DNA of 64,000 nt from NCBI RefSeq assembly GCF_000419685.1, contig NZ_ATTM01000004.1:248001-312000 (forward strand), written 5' to 3'. A model generated the notes under the pieces. It saw nothing but the letters and a program-made list of their open reading frames with translations, was not told where the DNA came from and searched no databases. The position numbers and the translations under genes are program-made. The stretch's first letter is position 1, and every line of letters begins with the position of its first letter. Below, in pieces: positions 43,457 through 53,013 of this stretch. The DNA is from Flavobacterium antarcticum DSM 19726. GTDB lineage: Bacteria > Bacteroidota > Bacteroidia > Flavobacteriales > Flavobacteriaceae.

Positions 43457-44503
43457 CTACACTTGACTTTTCTTCTCGGCGGCTACTTTTAAGTCGGCGG
43501 CATCTGGCGTATCGGCTTTTTGTTCAGCAACGGCTTGTTTTTCGTATTGCAAACTGATAAAAATTGGAAAGTGATCCGAACCCGAATTTTCAAGTCGCCT
43601 AATTTGTTTTACTTTCCAATCAGTCGAAATAAAAGCGTGATCAAGTGGAAAACGCAGAAACGGGTAATACGCATTGAACGTGTTGAAAAACCCGCGTCCG
43701 CGTCGTGGATCTAACAAACCACTCATTTTCAGAAAAAGTTCCGTTGTATAGCTCCAAGCTACATCGTTCAAATCACCAATAACGATCACAGGAAGTTCCG
43801 ATTTTTGAACCAAATCAGCTACCAGCAATAATTCCTTGTCGCGCTCGCGTGAAGTTGGATTTTCATTGGGAACTGGAGGTGTAGGATGCACTGCATAGAG
43901 TTGAATGCTTTGTCCACTTTCCAATGCAACCTCCGTATGTATAGACGGAATATCGTCTTCCACCATATAATGAACTGCGGTATTTTTAAGTGGAAATTTA
44001 GAATACAATAGCATACCGTATTTATTATCTAAGGGTACTTTTACTTGAAAAGCATATTCGCTTGCTAAGCTTTCCGTCTGCTTGTCCCACACTGAATCCG
44101 TTTCTAAAAGCAGGACTAAGTCGGGATTTGCTTTTGAAATTTCATTTAAACATCCTTTATAATTGGTGTTGTCTTGCAGGACATTTGCAATCATTAAACG
44201 TATGCTGTTTTCAGGAATATCAGTATCTACATTTAAAACTTGCAACTTTGCCAGTTTCGTAAATGGTGCGATTAAATACACGAGATAACCCGCGTTTAAA
44301 ATCATCAAACCTTGAAAAACGAGTACGACCACATCTTGACTTGAACTGTAAAACGTCAGCAAAATTAGGGCAACAATATTTGCCACTAATTTCTGCAACC
44401 GTGGATATTCGCACACGCGAAAGACCCAATATTCATTTTTTATGAGCGGTAAAAATGTGATCAGTAATAGTAGGGAACAATATAGGAGTAGTGCTATTTT
44501 CAT
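43457..44503 (-). CDS. Membrane-anchored endonuclease/exonuclease/phosphatase-family protein
   Basis: A 348-residue protein with three N-terminal membrane segments (about 1-85: IALLLYCSLLLLITFLPLI, LVANIVALILLTFYSS, VVLVFQGLMILNAGYLVYLI). A cytoplasmic or periplasmic EEP domain follows with LVLLLETD (catalytic Glu), YAVHPTPP, VIGDLNDVAWS, FPLDHAFIS and GSDHFPIFISL, all in family order. The C terminus is charged. EEP enzymes cleave nucleic-acid or lipid phosphodiesters; the substrate of this membrane group is unknown. Confidence 0.9.
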   Translation of the reverse strand: MKIALLLYCSLLLLITFLPLIKNEYWVFRVCEYPRLQKLVANIVALILLTFYSSSQDVVVLVFQGLMILNAGYLVYLIAPFTKLAKLQVLNVDTDIPENSIRLMIANVLQDNTNYKGCLNEISKANPDLVLLLETDSVWDKQTESLASEYAFQVKVPLDNKYGMLLYSKFPLKNTAVHYMVEDDIPSIHTEVALESGQSIQLYAVHPTPPVPNENPTSRERDKELLLVADLVQKSELPVIVIGDLNDVAWSYTTELFLKMSGLLDPRRGRGFFNTFNAYYPFLRFPLDHAFISTDWKVKQIRRLENSGSDHFPIFISLQYEKQAVAEQKADTPDAADLKVAAEKKSQV

Positions 44504-44993
44504 GTAAAGTGACGCAGTGTTGATTGAAAGTCTTAAATCATTTTAAGGCAGTCCGAATATACGATTTTTTTAAAATTCTACGAAAGCCGATCAGCAGACA
44601 AATAAAAAATTCTAGTTTGAAATTGCGTAAAAAATCATTGGAATCACATAAAACACACTACACCAATAATTTATAATTTAGTACAACAGTATTTAAGCAA
44701 ATCTTTGCAAGTTAATTTTAATGCAAGTTGAAATAAAATCAAAGAAAAAATGAGATGCTGCAATTGCTTTATTAGCTGGTTTCTTTGAAAGTAAAATTTA
44801 AACCGATGCTTGTTGTAACGAAGGTCACGGGTAGTCAGGTTGTTGAAGTAGCTGTAATGGCGTATGTCCTTTCCACCCGTTCGGGCATGCACAAAAAGCC
44901 TACGTCTCTAGTGTTTAATAGGGAATCAGTCACACAACAATAATCCAAGCATTGGTTAATTTTAAATCTATCGCTCCTTAATTTTCCGGTTGT
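44504..44993. other. Gene-free stretch with a locally GC-richer block
   Basis: About 490 bp between divergent genes. 44815-44900 is richer in GC than its surroundings and contains short frames on the minus strand (for example MHARTGGKDIRHYSYFNNL) that do not look like a gene but might be a conserved non-coding or decayed element. Nothing else is recognised. Confidence 0.4.
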
Positions 44994-45081
44994 TCTATCT
45001 TTAAATCTTTCAATCCTTACATCCTTCAATCTTTACATCTTTCTATCTTTCTATCCTTCAATCCTTCAATCTTTCTATCCT
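44994..45081. repeat. Eleven tandem 8-bp repeats TNNATCYT
   Basis: Read in strict 8-bp steps the segment is TCTATCTT, TAAATCTT, TCAATCCT, TACATCCT, TCAATCTT, TACATCTT, TCTATCTT, TCTATCCT, TCAATCCT, TCAATCTT, TCTATCCT. Positions 1, 4, 5, 6 and 8 never vary. Variation is limited to positions 2-3 (CT, AA, CA, AC) and 7 (C/T). It ends 31 bp before the -7 element of sbcD. Confidence 0.95.
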
Positions 45082-45090
45082 CCTCTCCCC

Positions 45091-45119
45091 TTTCACTAAA
45101 TTTCCTATCTTTACGTTTG
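45091..45119 (+). promoter_or_regulatory. Promoter of sbcDC
   Basis: TTTC (45091-45094), a 17-bp spacer and TACGTTTG (45112-45119) fit the Bacteroidetes promoter, with one deviation in the -33. The start codon is only 13 bp after the -7 element, so the transcript may be nearly leaderless. Confidence 0.5.
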
Positions 45120-45131
45120 AAAATCCATCCC

Positions 45132-46364
45132 ATGAGAATCCTCCACACCGCTGATTGGCATTTAGGCCAATTATTCCACGAATACGACCGTAGTTTTGAG
45201 CACCAAGAATTCTTGAATTGGCTTTTAAAAACCATTACAAACGAAGCAATTGAAGTCCTTTTAGTGAGTGGTGATGTCTTTGATATTTCAAATCCTGCAG
45301 CGGCATCGATACGCATGTTCTATTCTTTTTTGCAAAAAGCGACCAGTGAGAATCCACACTTGCAAATCATCATTACCGCTGGCAATCACGATTCAGCCTC
45401 TCGATTAGAAGCACCAAAACCGTTGTTAGCATCGTCAAAAATTCACATCATTGGCACCATCGAAAAAAACAGCGACGGATCCATTGATTATGCAAAATTA
45501 ACGGTTCCATTATATGATCATTTGGGTGAAATAAAAGCGTGGTGTATCGCCATTCCCTTCTTACGAATAGGTGATTATCCTACTGTTTCATATGTACAGA
45601 ATCCCTACTCAGAAGGAGTGACAACTTTATACAGGGAGGCATTTGAGTTTGCCAATACAAAAAAGAATGACAAGCAATCCATCATTGCCATGGGACATTT
45701 GCACACCCACAATGCTGAAATTTCCGACATGGATAAAACCGAACGCTTGATTATGGGTGGCGTTGAATGCATTCCTGCAACTGCTTTTCACCCTGAAATT
45801 AAATACGTAGCGTTGGGACACATTCACAAAGCCCAACGAATTGGCGGGAAGGAACACATCCGTTATTGCGGAAGTCCGCTTCCCATGTCGTTTTCAGAAC
45901 GAAATTACAAGCACCAAGTTATTATTTTCGATTTAGAAGCTGAAATAAGCAACCTGAAAACCCTTGAAATTCCCGTTACCATTCCGCTTTTGCGAATTCC
46001 TTTGAAAGCCGAACCTTTAGAAGAAGTACTTTTAAAACTGCATCAACTTGAGGATAAAAACGACGACAAACAAGCGTCTTATCTCGAAATACAGGTGCTT
46101 TTAGAAGCGCCTGAACCAGCATTGCGGCATAAAATTGACGAAGTTCTAAAATTTAAGAATGTAAAATTAGCTCGGATTCAACCTCATTATCCCAATAAAA
46201 ATAAATCAATAGGCGAATCCGTTTCTCAAGCACTTTTGCATGAGTTACAACCTGCAGCGGTTTTTGCTAAATCATACGAAGCAAAATACAACACGGAAGT
46301 TCCGGAACAACTCATGGCGCTTTTTCAACAAACGATAATTGAAGTCAATCAACCAGAAGCCTAA
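45132..46364 (+). CDS. sbcD: Exonuclease SbcCD subunit D
   Basis: The 410-residue product reads from ATG 45132 (MRILHTADWHLGQLFHEYDRS). The phosphoesterase motifs are all present in order: DWHLG, LVSGDVFDISNPA, ITAGNHDSASR, IAMGHLHTH and LGHIHKAQ, which bind two metal ions. The C-terminal half carries the capping domain. The length is normal. The stop overlaps the sbcC start (TAATG), so the subunits are coupled. Role: Mre11-like nuclease that, with SbcC, opens hairpins and trims DNA ends. Confidence 0.96.
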   Translation: MRILHTADWHLGQLFHEYDRSFEHQEFLNWLLKTITNEAIEVLLVSGDVFDISNPAAASIRMFYSFLQKATSENPHLQIIITAGNHDSASRLEAPKPLLASSKIHIIGTIEKNSDGSIDYAKLTVPLYDHLGEIKAWCIAIPFLRIGDYPTVSYVQNPYSEGVTTLYREAFEFANTKKNDKQSIIAMGHLHTHNAEISDMDKTERLIMGGVECIPATAFHPEIKYVALGHIHKAQRIGGKEHIRYCGSPLPMSFSERNYKHQVIIFDLEAEISNLKTLEIPVTIPLLRIPLKAEPLEEVLLKLHQLEDKNDDKQASYLEIQVLLEAPEPALRHKIDEVLKFKNVKLARIQPHYPNKNKSIGESVSQALLHELQPAAVFAKSYEAKYNTEVPEQLMALFQQTIIEVNQPEA

Positions 46365-49300
46365 TGAAAATCAACGCCATACGAATCAAAAATTTAGCTT
46401 CATTAGAAGGAATAACTGAAATTGACTTCACAAGCGAACCTTTGGCATCAGCCGGAATATTTGCAATCACAGGTCCCACAGGTGCGGGAAAATCAACTTT
46501 ACTCGATGCTTTGTGTTTAGCACTTTACGGTAAAACGCCTCGCTATTTGCAAGCGAAAGAAATGGGAATTGAAATCCACGACGTTCAAGGCAGTACAATG
46601 AGTCAAGGCGACGTTCGGGGTATTTTGCGCGATGGCACTTCAGAAGGTTATGCCGAAGTTGATTTTGTAGGTACCGATGGACAAAATTACCGCTCTACAT
46701 GGAGTGTCCGACGGGCAAGAAATAAAGCCGAAGGGAGTTTGCAAGCCGACACAATTGCCTTAAAAAACACTACAACAAATTTAGATTTACCTGGAAAAAA
46801 AGCCGAAACGTATAAAGAAATTGAACGTTTAGTTGGTTTGAATTTTGAACAATTTACTCGTTCTGTTTTGTTGGCCCAAGGTGATTTTACCGCTTTTATG
46901 AAAGCCAGTAAAGATGAAAAATCATCCTTATTAGAGAAATTAACGGGAACACATATTTACTCTGAAATTTCCAAGAAAGTTTTTAAAAAATACAGACAGG
47001 AAGAGCAACAACTGCGGGAATTGAATATTCGACGGGAAGGAATTGCTACTTTTTCGGAGGAAGAAGTCCGCCAAATTGAAGAAGAACGAGTAGTCTTAAC
47101 ATCGAAAATAGAACATCTGACAATTGAAATTGAAGCGCTGTCAAAAGAGATTCATTGGCACGAACAATTTACGCTTTTGTTGCAGAGTAAAGAATTGGCG
47201 GAAGCAAATGTGCAAAAAGCAAATCAATCTTTGGCGGAAGCCGAACCTCGAAAAAACAAGTTGCATCAGGTGGAAGAAGCACAAGCTACTCGAAGTTGGA
47301 ACGATGCTTTGCTCCACAACCGTAAACAATTAGCACTACAAAATGCTAGTTTACAACTTCTGAGCACCCAGATTTCCGAATTGCATCTGCAGAAAGAAAA
47401 AAAAGAAGCTCAGTTTAAAAACGCACAACTTCATCTTTCCGCAGTTATTCAAATTCAAAAGGACGCATTGCCGAAAGTGGCTGCTGCCAAAAAATTAGAT
47501 ACTTTAAATTCTGAAAAGGAAAAGCAAGTTAGTGCTGCAAATTCGGAAGCCACATTAGCTTTAAATAAAAAAGAAAACTATCAAAAAGAAGTTTCGGAAA
47601 AAGAAACTGCAATTACAGGTTTTGAACAACGTGTTAAGGAAATTGAGGATTGGCAGACAAAATTTGAAGATCGAAAATCCATTTCTGAAAACAAAGACCT
47701 CATCACTTCAAAACTTATTGATGCAGAGAAATTAGTCGCAATTACTTCTGCCGCATCGACCGAAAAGAAGTTATTAGCAGATAAAATTGCCCTTGTACAG
47801 GGAGAAATCACAACACGTATTGCAGGATTTGGTGAACTTGAACTTGACTTAAAAATGAAGCAAACCGCTTATGACCTAGAATCAAAAGCGATTTTACTGA
47901 CGCCGATTGAAAAATTGCATTTGGAGAAAGAAGAAACAAATCAATTGCTGAATGCTAGTCTAGAAGCACAGGCTATTTGGACGGTTTTGTACAACCACAA
48001 CCTAGACTTTGAAGTTTTGTGCCAAAAGCAAATAAACGACGAAGCGGCTAGATTGAATAAAAATACACATTTAATTGAACTAAAAAAACAGCTTCATGAA
48101 CAGCGAATAGCAAAGGAAACTTCGGGAATTTTACTTCAAAAAGCACGTGTTACAGCATCTGAAAATGTTGAATCGCTTCGAGCGGCATTGATTGACAACG
48201 AACCTTGTCCTATTTGTGGAAGCGAAGACCATCCCTATGTTTCAGAGCATCCACAACTTCAAAAGGTGCTTTCGACACTAGAAGAACTGCATCAACAAAA
48301 CGACGAAATTTATCTCCGGACTTTTGGCGAAAGCAGTAAACTGGAACAAGAATGTAAAAACTTAAGTGAACTTATTGAAAAACAGACATCTGAAATCGCA
48401 CAGAAAAAAGCACTTGTTGAAGTTAAAAATCAACAATGGGAATTGACTTCTAGCTTTATTGAATGCGATACAATTAGTGATCCCGAAAAATCAAATTGGT
48501 TTAGTGAAAAAATCAAACAGTTAAAGCACCGAAAAGAAGGTTTAGAACTTGAAATCAAAGTGCATGCTGACCAACAAAAACAACTTGATCTTGCGAAAGC
48601 ACAACTCGAAAATTTAAAGACAAAGCTTGATGCAACAGCAAATGAACTGAAGGATTTCAGAAATCAACTTGCTCTTTACAACGAGAAATCGGAAGGTGTT
48701 CAGAAAACAATTTTGCAAACGAATGGCGATTTGTCTGAAATTAAAAATAATCTTTCCGCTTACTTTACGACAACCGACTGGATGGAGAATTGGAAAAAAA
48801 ATCCATCAGAATTTTTAAAACGAATTGCGGTTTTTGCACAAGAATGGAAGTCGAATGTAGAGTTGGTAACACTTATAAAGAATCAAAAAACTGCTGCATC
48901 AGCTGCAATTGAACAATTAAAAAGTCAAGGGAAAAATGTGGTAGAAGAATATGCTCTAAAAACGAATTTTGCAGCACTTCAACTTCGAGATTTAAATAAA
49001 TTGAAAGAAGAGCGATTGGCAATTTTTGACGGAAAGGCTGCTGAATTGATGGAACAGCAATTTGCACAAGCGGTAGAAAATACTCAGAAAAATACGGAGG
49101 AACTGAAGGCTGATTTGAACGAAAACAAAATAAAGACTGCCGCTGCTGAAGCTCAATTTAAAGAAATTAGTACGACGATTGCTAAACTTACTGCGGAAAT
49201 TGAACATACAAATGCCCAAATTCAGAAATGGATCGCCGAATACAATCAGAAATTTGATGAAACGCTTACGGCTTTTCAATTAGTAGCGCTTTTAGATTTT

Positions 49301-50098
49301 TCTTCGGAGTGGATCTTTAACGAACGAAAAGCACTCACTAATTTTGAAGAAGAACGGACGAAAACCACTTCCATCCTACTCGAGCGGACACAGATTTTTG
49401 AAGAGCACTTGGCCAGACGTCCTTCGGAACGCATTTTAGAAGACTTGAAAATAGTGTTGGCACAATCGAAATTGGAAAACGAAACGCTAACGCAGGCCCG
49501 ATCAAATACTATTTTCAAATTAAAAGAAGATCACGAAAATAAACGTAAAATTGGCACTTTACTTGAGGAGATTTCCAAACAGTTTAGCATCACTGACAAT
49601 TGGAGTAAATTGAATGAAGTCGTAGGTTCGGCAGACGGAAAGAAATTTCGACAAATTGCGCAAGAACACACGCTAGAAGTACTTTTGAGTTATGCAAATC
49701 AACATTTGAAAGACTTAACGAGCCGTTATAAAATGGAACGGATTCCAAATACCTTGGGACTTCAAGTGGTAGATTTAGACATGGGTGACGAAATTAGAAC
49801 CGTGTATTCCCTTTCCGGAGGCGAATCGTTTTTAGTATCACTGGCATTAGCACTTGGACTTGCTTCCCTTTCTTCAAGCAAAATGAAAGTGGAATCCTTA
49901 TTCATTGACGAAGGCTTTGGTTCATTAGACCCGAACACGTTAAATGTTGCCATGGATGCACTCGAACGTTTGCACAATCAAGGTCGGAAAGTAGGTGTAA
50001 TTTCCCACGTTCAAGAAATGACGGAGCGGATTCCGGTACAAATTAAAGTGAGTAAAAAAGCAAGTGGCAGAAGTAAAGTGGAAATTATTGAATTTTAA
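46364..50098 (+). CDS. sbcC: Exonuclease SbcCD subunit C (Rad50-like)
   Basis: The 1244-residue SMC-like ATPase has an N-terminal Walker A GPTGAGKSTLLDALCLALYGKTP (about 38-60). It is followed by two long coiled-coil arms with a zinc hook CPICGSEDHP at about 614-623. The C-terminal half carries signature SLSGGESFLVSLALALGLASL (about 1145) and Walker B SLFIDEGFGSLD (about 1184). It is somewhat longer than the E. coli protein because of the coiled coils. It forms a complex with the sbcD product directly upstream. No promoter lies between them. Confidence 0.96.
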   Translation: MKINAIRIKNLASLEGITEIDFTSEPLASAGIFAITGPTGAGKSTLLDALCLALYGKTPRYLQAKEMGIEIHDVQGSTMSQGDVRGILRDGTSEGYAEVDFVGTDGQNYRSTWSVRRARNKAEGSLQADTIALKNTTTNLDLPGKKAETYKEIERLVGLNFEQFTRSVLLAQGDFTAFMKASKDEKSSLLEKLTGTHIYSEISKKVFKKYRQEEQQLRELNIRREGIATFSEEEVRQIEEERVVLTSKIEHLTIEIEALSKEIHWHEQFTLLLQSKELAEANVQKANQSLAEAEPRKNKLHQVEEAQATRSWNDALLHNRKQLALQNASLQLLSTQISELHLQKEKKEAQFKNAQLHLSAVIQIQKDALPKVAAAKKLDTLNSEKEKQVSAANSEATLALNKKENYQKEVSEKETAITGFEQRVKEIEDWQTKFEDRKSISENKDLITSKLIDAEKLVAITSAASTEKKLLADKIALVQGEITTRIAGFGELELDLKMKQTAYDLESKAILLTPIEKLHLEKEETNQLLNASLEAQAIWTVLYNHNLDFEVLCQKQINDEAARLNKNTHLIELKKQLHEQRIAKETSGILLQKARVTASENVESLRAALIDNEPCPICGSEDHPYVSEHPQLQKVLSTLEELHQQNDEIYLRTFGESSKLEQECKNLSELIEKQTSEIAQKKALVEVKNQQWELTSSFIECDTISDPEKSNWFSEKIKQLKHRKEGLELEIKVHADQQKQLDLAKAQLENLKTKLDATANELKDFRNQLALYNEKSEGVQKTILQTNGDLSEIKNNLSAYFTTTDWMENWKKNPSEFLKRIAVFAQEWKSNVELVTLIKNQKTAASAAIEQLKSQGKNVVEEYALKTNFAALQLRDLNKLKEERLAIFDGKAAELMEQQFAQAVENTQKNTEELKADLNENKIKTAAAEAQFKEISTTIAKLTAEIEHTNAQIQKWIAEYNQKFDETLTAFQLVALLDFSSEWIFNERKALTNFEEERTKTTSILLERTQIFEEHLARRPSERILEDLKIVLAQSKLENETLTQARSNTIFKLKEDHENKRKIGTLLEEISKQFSITDNWSKLNEVVGSADGKKFRQIAQEHTLEVLLSYANQHLKDLTSRYKMERIPNTLGLQVVDLDMGDEIRTVYSLSGGESFLVSLALALGLASLSSSKMKVESLFIDEGFGSLDPNTLNVAMDALERLHNQGRKVGVISHVQEMTERIPVQIKVSKKASGRSKVEIIEF

Positions 50099-50190
50099 AA
50101 TAAAAATAGCACGGCAACAATTAGCATTACTTTGGGTTGAAAATTAATTCCTAACTACTATTTTAGCTTTATTAATTTAGATTTTTTCTC

Positions 50191-50679
50191 ATGAAAAATT
50201 ATTTGTTACAATTTCTAATCCTTTTTTGTACCATGACAAACGCTCAGAATAAAACAATTGAAGAACCGGTCTTACTTGGCAGTATGGCTTCAAAAATGGT
50301 TCAAGCAGCTTATGCGGAAGCGGAGAAAAATAATTTTCAAGTAACCATAACCGTCGTTGATAAGTCTGGACAAACATTAGCAGTGCTGCGGCACCAAGAT
50401 GCGGGAGTACATACTTTGAGAGCGAGCTACAAGAAAGCGTACACGGCCTGTTCTCAAAAACGGGAGACAGCATTGATTGCGAAAGGAATTAAAGACGGAA
50501 GCATTCCCGAGGATATCCGTTATTTAGACGAAAATATTTTGGCTATGGATGGTGGAATTCCAATTTTAATTAATGGAAAAGTAGTGGGTGGTATTGGCGT
50601 TGGTGGTGCTCACGGAAACTTTGATGTTTTAATTGCAAAAGCAGGATTAATGGTACTTGAGGATTCTTTGAAGAGATAA
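50191..50679 (+). CDS. GlcG/HbpS-family (DUF336) secreted protein
   Basis: A 162-residue product with a signal peptide ([19 protein letters not shown]) and a complete HbpS-like domain: [49 protein letters not shown] at about 29-77 and [32 protein letters not shown] near the end. Members bind heme or small ligands extracellularly. It lies alone after sbcC, with no partner gene or clear terminator. Confidence 0.88.
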   Translation: MKNYLLQFLILFCTMTNAQNKTIEEPVLLGSMASKMVQAAYAEAEKNNFQVTITVVDKSGQTLAVLRHQDAGVHTLRASYKKAYTACSQKRETALIAKGIKDGSIPEDIRYLDENILAMDGGIPILINGKVVGGIGVGGAHGNFDVLIAKAGLMVLEDSLKR

Positions 50680-50732
50680 ATACTCGATTTTAAGTAAAGA
50701 AAAGTTCATGTTGGATTGTTTTCGAATTTTGA

Positions 50733-51893
50733 TTATCCTCGAAACAAGAAGAAATCATCTTTCATATCTTCAATCAAACCATCTTCATTTGTGATGATGT
50801 AATCGATTGCTTTTGTTGTAAACTCATCTCCTTTTTTAGTTAGGGAAACCAAATTTTCAGCAATAGTAATCATGTTGTTCTTAAACGCTAAATTTAAAAC
50901 TGTTTTACTACGAACTTTTTGCCAATTGATATGTTCGTTCAGGTGATTTACATGCCGTTCATTTGGTTCGCTATGGTTTTTAAGGTGCAGTAAAAATGTA
51001 ATTAAATACACTTCAATCCGTTGTTGTTTCTCTCGATAAAGAACGGCAACCAATCCTTTACTTGGTGCGAATAAATACACAATTAAAAATACGATTCCCA
51101 ACATAGTTGTGATACTTCCTGCGATGGAAGCGTCTAAAAAATGTGCAACCCAATATCCCGAAATCGCACTGAAAACGCCAAATGCTGCTGCAAGAGCAAT
51201 CATTTTCTTTAAATCTGTGGTCAAAAGATAAGCGGAAGCAGCTGGTGCGATCATCAAAGCAACGACTAAAATAGCGCCAACCGCGTCAAAAGCACCAACC
51301 GTTGTTACCGATGCAACACTCATTAATCCGTAATGCAATACAATGGGAGAAAATCCTAAAGAAGTTGCAAGACCTGTGTCAAAAGTGCTGATTTTTAATT
51401 CTTTGAAAAATGCGAATAAGAGAATCAGTGTTGTTATTAAGATTACTCCGATGACTAATAGTGATTTTGGACCCAAATCCATTGTTCCGTAATGAACACG
51501 GTCAAATGGTGTAAAAGCCAATTCACCTAAAAGCACCGCATCAATATCGAGATGCACGTCGTTAGCAAATTTGGCAATCAAAATTACACCAATACTAAAC
51601 AAGGCGGGAAAAACTAAACCGATGGCGGTATCTTCTTTAACTAACTTTGTATTCTGAATTTTCTCTACTAGAACTACAGTCAAAACACCTGTTGCCGCAG
51701 CTAATAAAATGAGCCAAGGAGAATTTAAATCTTGCGTTAGAAAAAATCCCACAACAATTCCGGGTAGAATAGAATGACTAATTGCATCACTAATCATCGC
51801 CATTTTGCGAAGTACTAAAAAAGTTCCGGGAATGGCACAAGCAATGGCAACTAAACTTGCTATAAGTTGGATTTCAATTTGTGCGTTAGTCAT
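50733..51893 (-). CDS. Metal ABC transporter permease with C-terminal regulator-like domain
   Basis: The 386-residue product reads from ATG 51893 (MTNAQIEIQLIASLVAIACAIPGTFLVLRKMAMISDAISHSILPG), an ABC-3 family permease with eight or nine helices. After about residue 275 it continues with a cytoplasmic helical extension (EVYLITFLLHLKNHSE...LVSLTKKGDEFTTKAIDYI) that resembles a winged-helix DtxR/MntR-like unit. The start lies 8 bp inside the end of the other permease gene, so they are translationally coupled. It imports Mn, Zn or Fe together with its neighbours. Confidence 0.9.
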   Translation of the reverse strand: MTNAQIEIQLIASLVAIACAIPGTFLVLRKMAMISDAISHSILPGIVVGFFLTQDLNSPWLILLAAATGVLTVVLVEKIQNTKLVKEDTAIGLVFPALFSIGVILIAKFANDVHLDIDAVLLGELAFTPFDRVHYGTMDLGPKSLLVIGVILITTLILLFAFFKELKISTFDTGLATSLGFSPIVLHYGLMSVASVTTVGAFDAVGAILVVALMIAPAASAYLLTTDLKKMIALAAAFGVFSAISGYWVAHFLDASIAGSITTMLGIVFLIVYLFAPSKGLVAVLYREKQQRIEVYLITFLLHLKNHSEPNERHVNHLNEHINWQKVRSKTVLNLAFKNNMITIAENLVSLTKKGDEFTTKAIDYIITNEDGLIEDMKDDFFLFRG

Positions 51894-53010
51894 CTTTTTG
51901 ATTTTGATTGTACAAATTTGTAGCTGCTGCAACACCTGTTGAAGTTAAACTCCACATATCGCCAGCTACTTTTACATAGTTTTTATCCTCTAATTCCCGC
52001 AGTCCTTTCCGACTAAATCCTTGAAAATTATTCAAAATCTTGATCGCGTGTGGATGTGAAATATCATCGTGGTCTTCGACAATATGATACATGAATGCTA
52101 AGGTTTTTTGGAGTTCCAACGCATTTCGATTTTTTATCAATCGAATTTGTTTGAACAACAAACCGCGACTTGGTGAAAATATAAACGAAAAAAAAACAAA
52201 TACAGAAGCGACTAAAACAATCACTGGTCCTGTGGATAGATTATTTTGAGTGGCGCTAATTGCTGTTCCAAAAACGCCGGCACTTGCTCCGAAAATTGCC
52301 GCTATAAAAACCATTAAACCCAAACTATTTGTCCATTGTCGTGCCGCAGCGGCTGGAGCCAAAAGCATAGCACTCATTAAAACTACGCCAACAGTTTGAA
52401 GCCCTAAAACGATTGCAAGTACAATAAAACTTGTAATCAAAATGTCGATGAATTTAGTGTTGAATCCCAAAGTCAACGCGTAATCTTTGTCAAAAAGCAA
52501 AATTTTGAATTCTTTCCAAAAAAGCAAAAGAACAAATAAACAAAGTCCAGTTACAATCGTCATTAACCAAACATCGCTTTCGACTAAAGTTGCAGCTTGT
52601 CCAAATAGATATTTATCCAATCCTGCCTGATTTGCATTGGGCATTTTTTGAATAAAAGTTAAAAGTAACATTCCGAAACCAAAGAAAACCGACAGAATAA
52701 GGCCGAGTGCCGTGTCCGATTTCAAATGCGTTTTTGAGGTGATTCCTCTAATCCAAAACGTGCCAATTAAACCACTTATTAAAGCACCAATTAAGAGCAC
52801 ATTGGTGTCTTTTGAACCGGTAATTAAAAATGCAATTGCAATTCCTGGTAAAGCTGCGTGAGAAATGGCGTCGCCTAACAAACTTTGTTTTCGCAAAACA
52901 GCAAAACTACCCAACATACCAGTAACACCTCCAAGAACGGCCGTTCCTAAAGTGATGGTTCGCAAGGTATAATCACTTGAAATTAGTTTTATGTATTCTA
53001 TAAAATCCAT
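51886..53010 (-). CDS. Metal ABC transporter permease
   Basis: A 374-residue ABC-3 permease (DYTLRTITLGTAVLGGVTGMLGSFAVLRKQSLLGDAISHAALPGIAIAFL at the N terminus). It has eight or nine membrane helices to about residue 285 and a cytoplasmic tail (LAFMYHIVEDHDDISHPHAIKILNNFQGFSRKGLRELEDKNYV) with a winged-helix look. It is paralogous to the second permease downstream; a heterodimer is likely. It starts 3 bp after the ATPase stop. Metal specificity is not readable from it. Confidence 0.92.
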   Translation of the reverse strand: MDFIEYIKLISSDYTLRTITLGTAVLGGVTGMLGSFAVLRKQSLLGDAISHAALPGIAIAFLITGSKDTNVLLIGALISGLIGTFWIRGITSKTHLKSDTALGLILSVFFGFGMLLLTFIQKMPNANQAGLDKYLFGQAATLVESDVWLMTIVTGLCLFVLLLFWKEFKILLFDKDYALTLGFNTKFIDILITSFIVLAIVLGLQTVGVVLMSAMLLAPAAAARQWTNSLGLMVFIAAIFGASAGVFGTAISATQNNLSTGPVIVLVASVFVFFSFIFSPSRGLLFKQIRLIKNRNALELQKTLAFMYHIVEDHDDISHPHAIKILNNFQGFSRKGLRELEDKNYVKVAGDMWSLTSTGVAAATNLYNQNQKDD

Positions 53011-53013
53011 ATC

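Noticed and set aside
44671..45029. Minus-strand frames of 64-73 codons between the EEP gene and sbcD
   Set aside because: Two overlapping frames of similar length without motifs; composition changes abruptly within them. Kept as an intergenic observation only.
44994..45081. Possible CRISPR array
   Set aside because: Units are 8 bp with no spacers and no cas genes are in the window.
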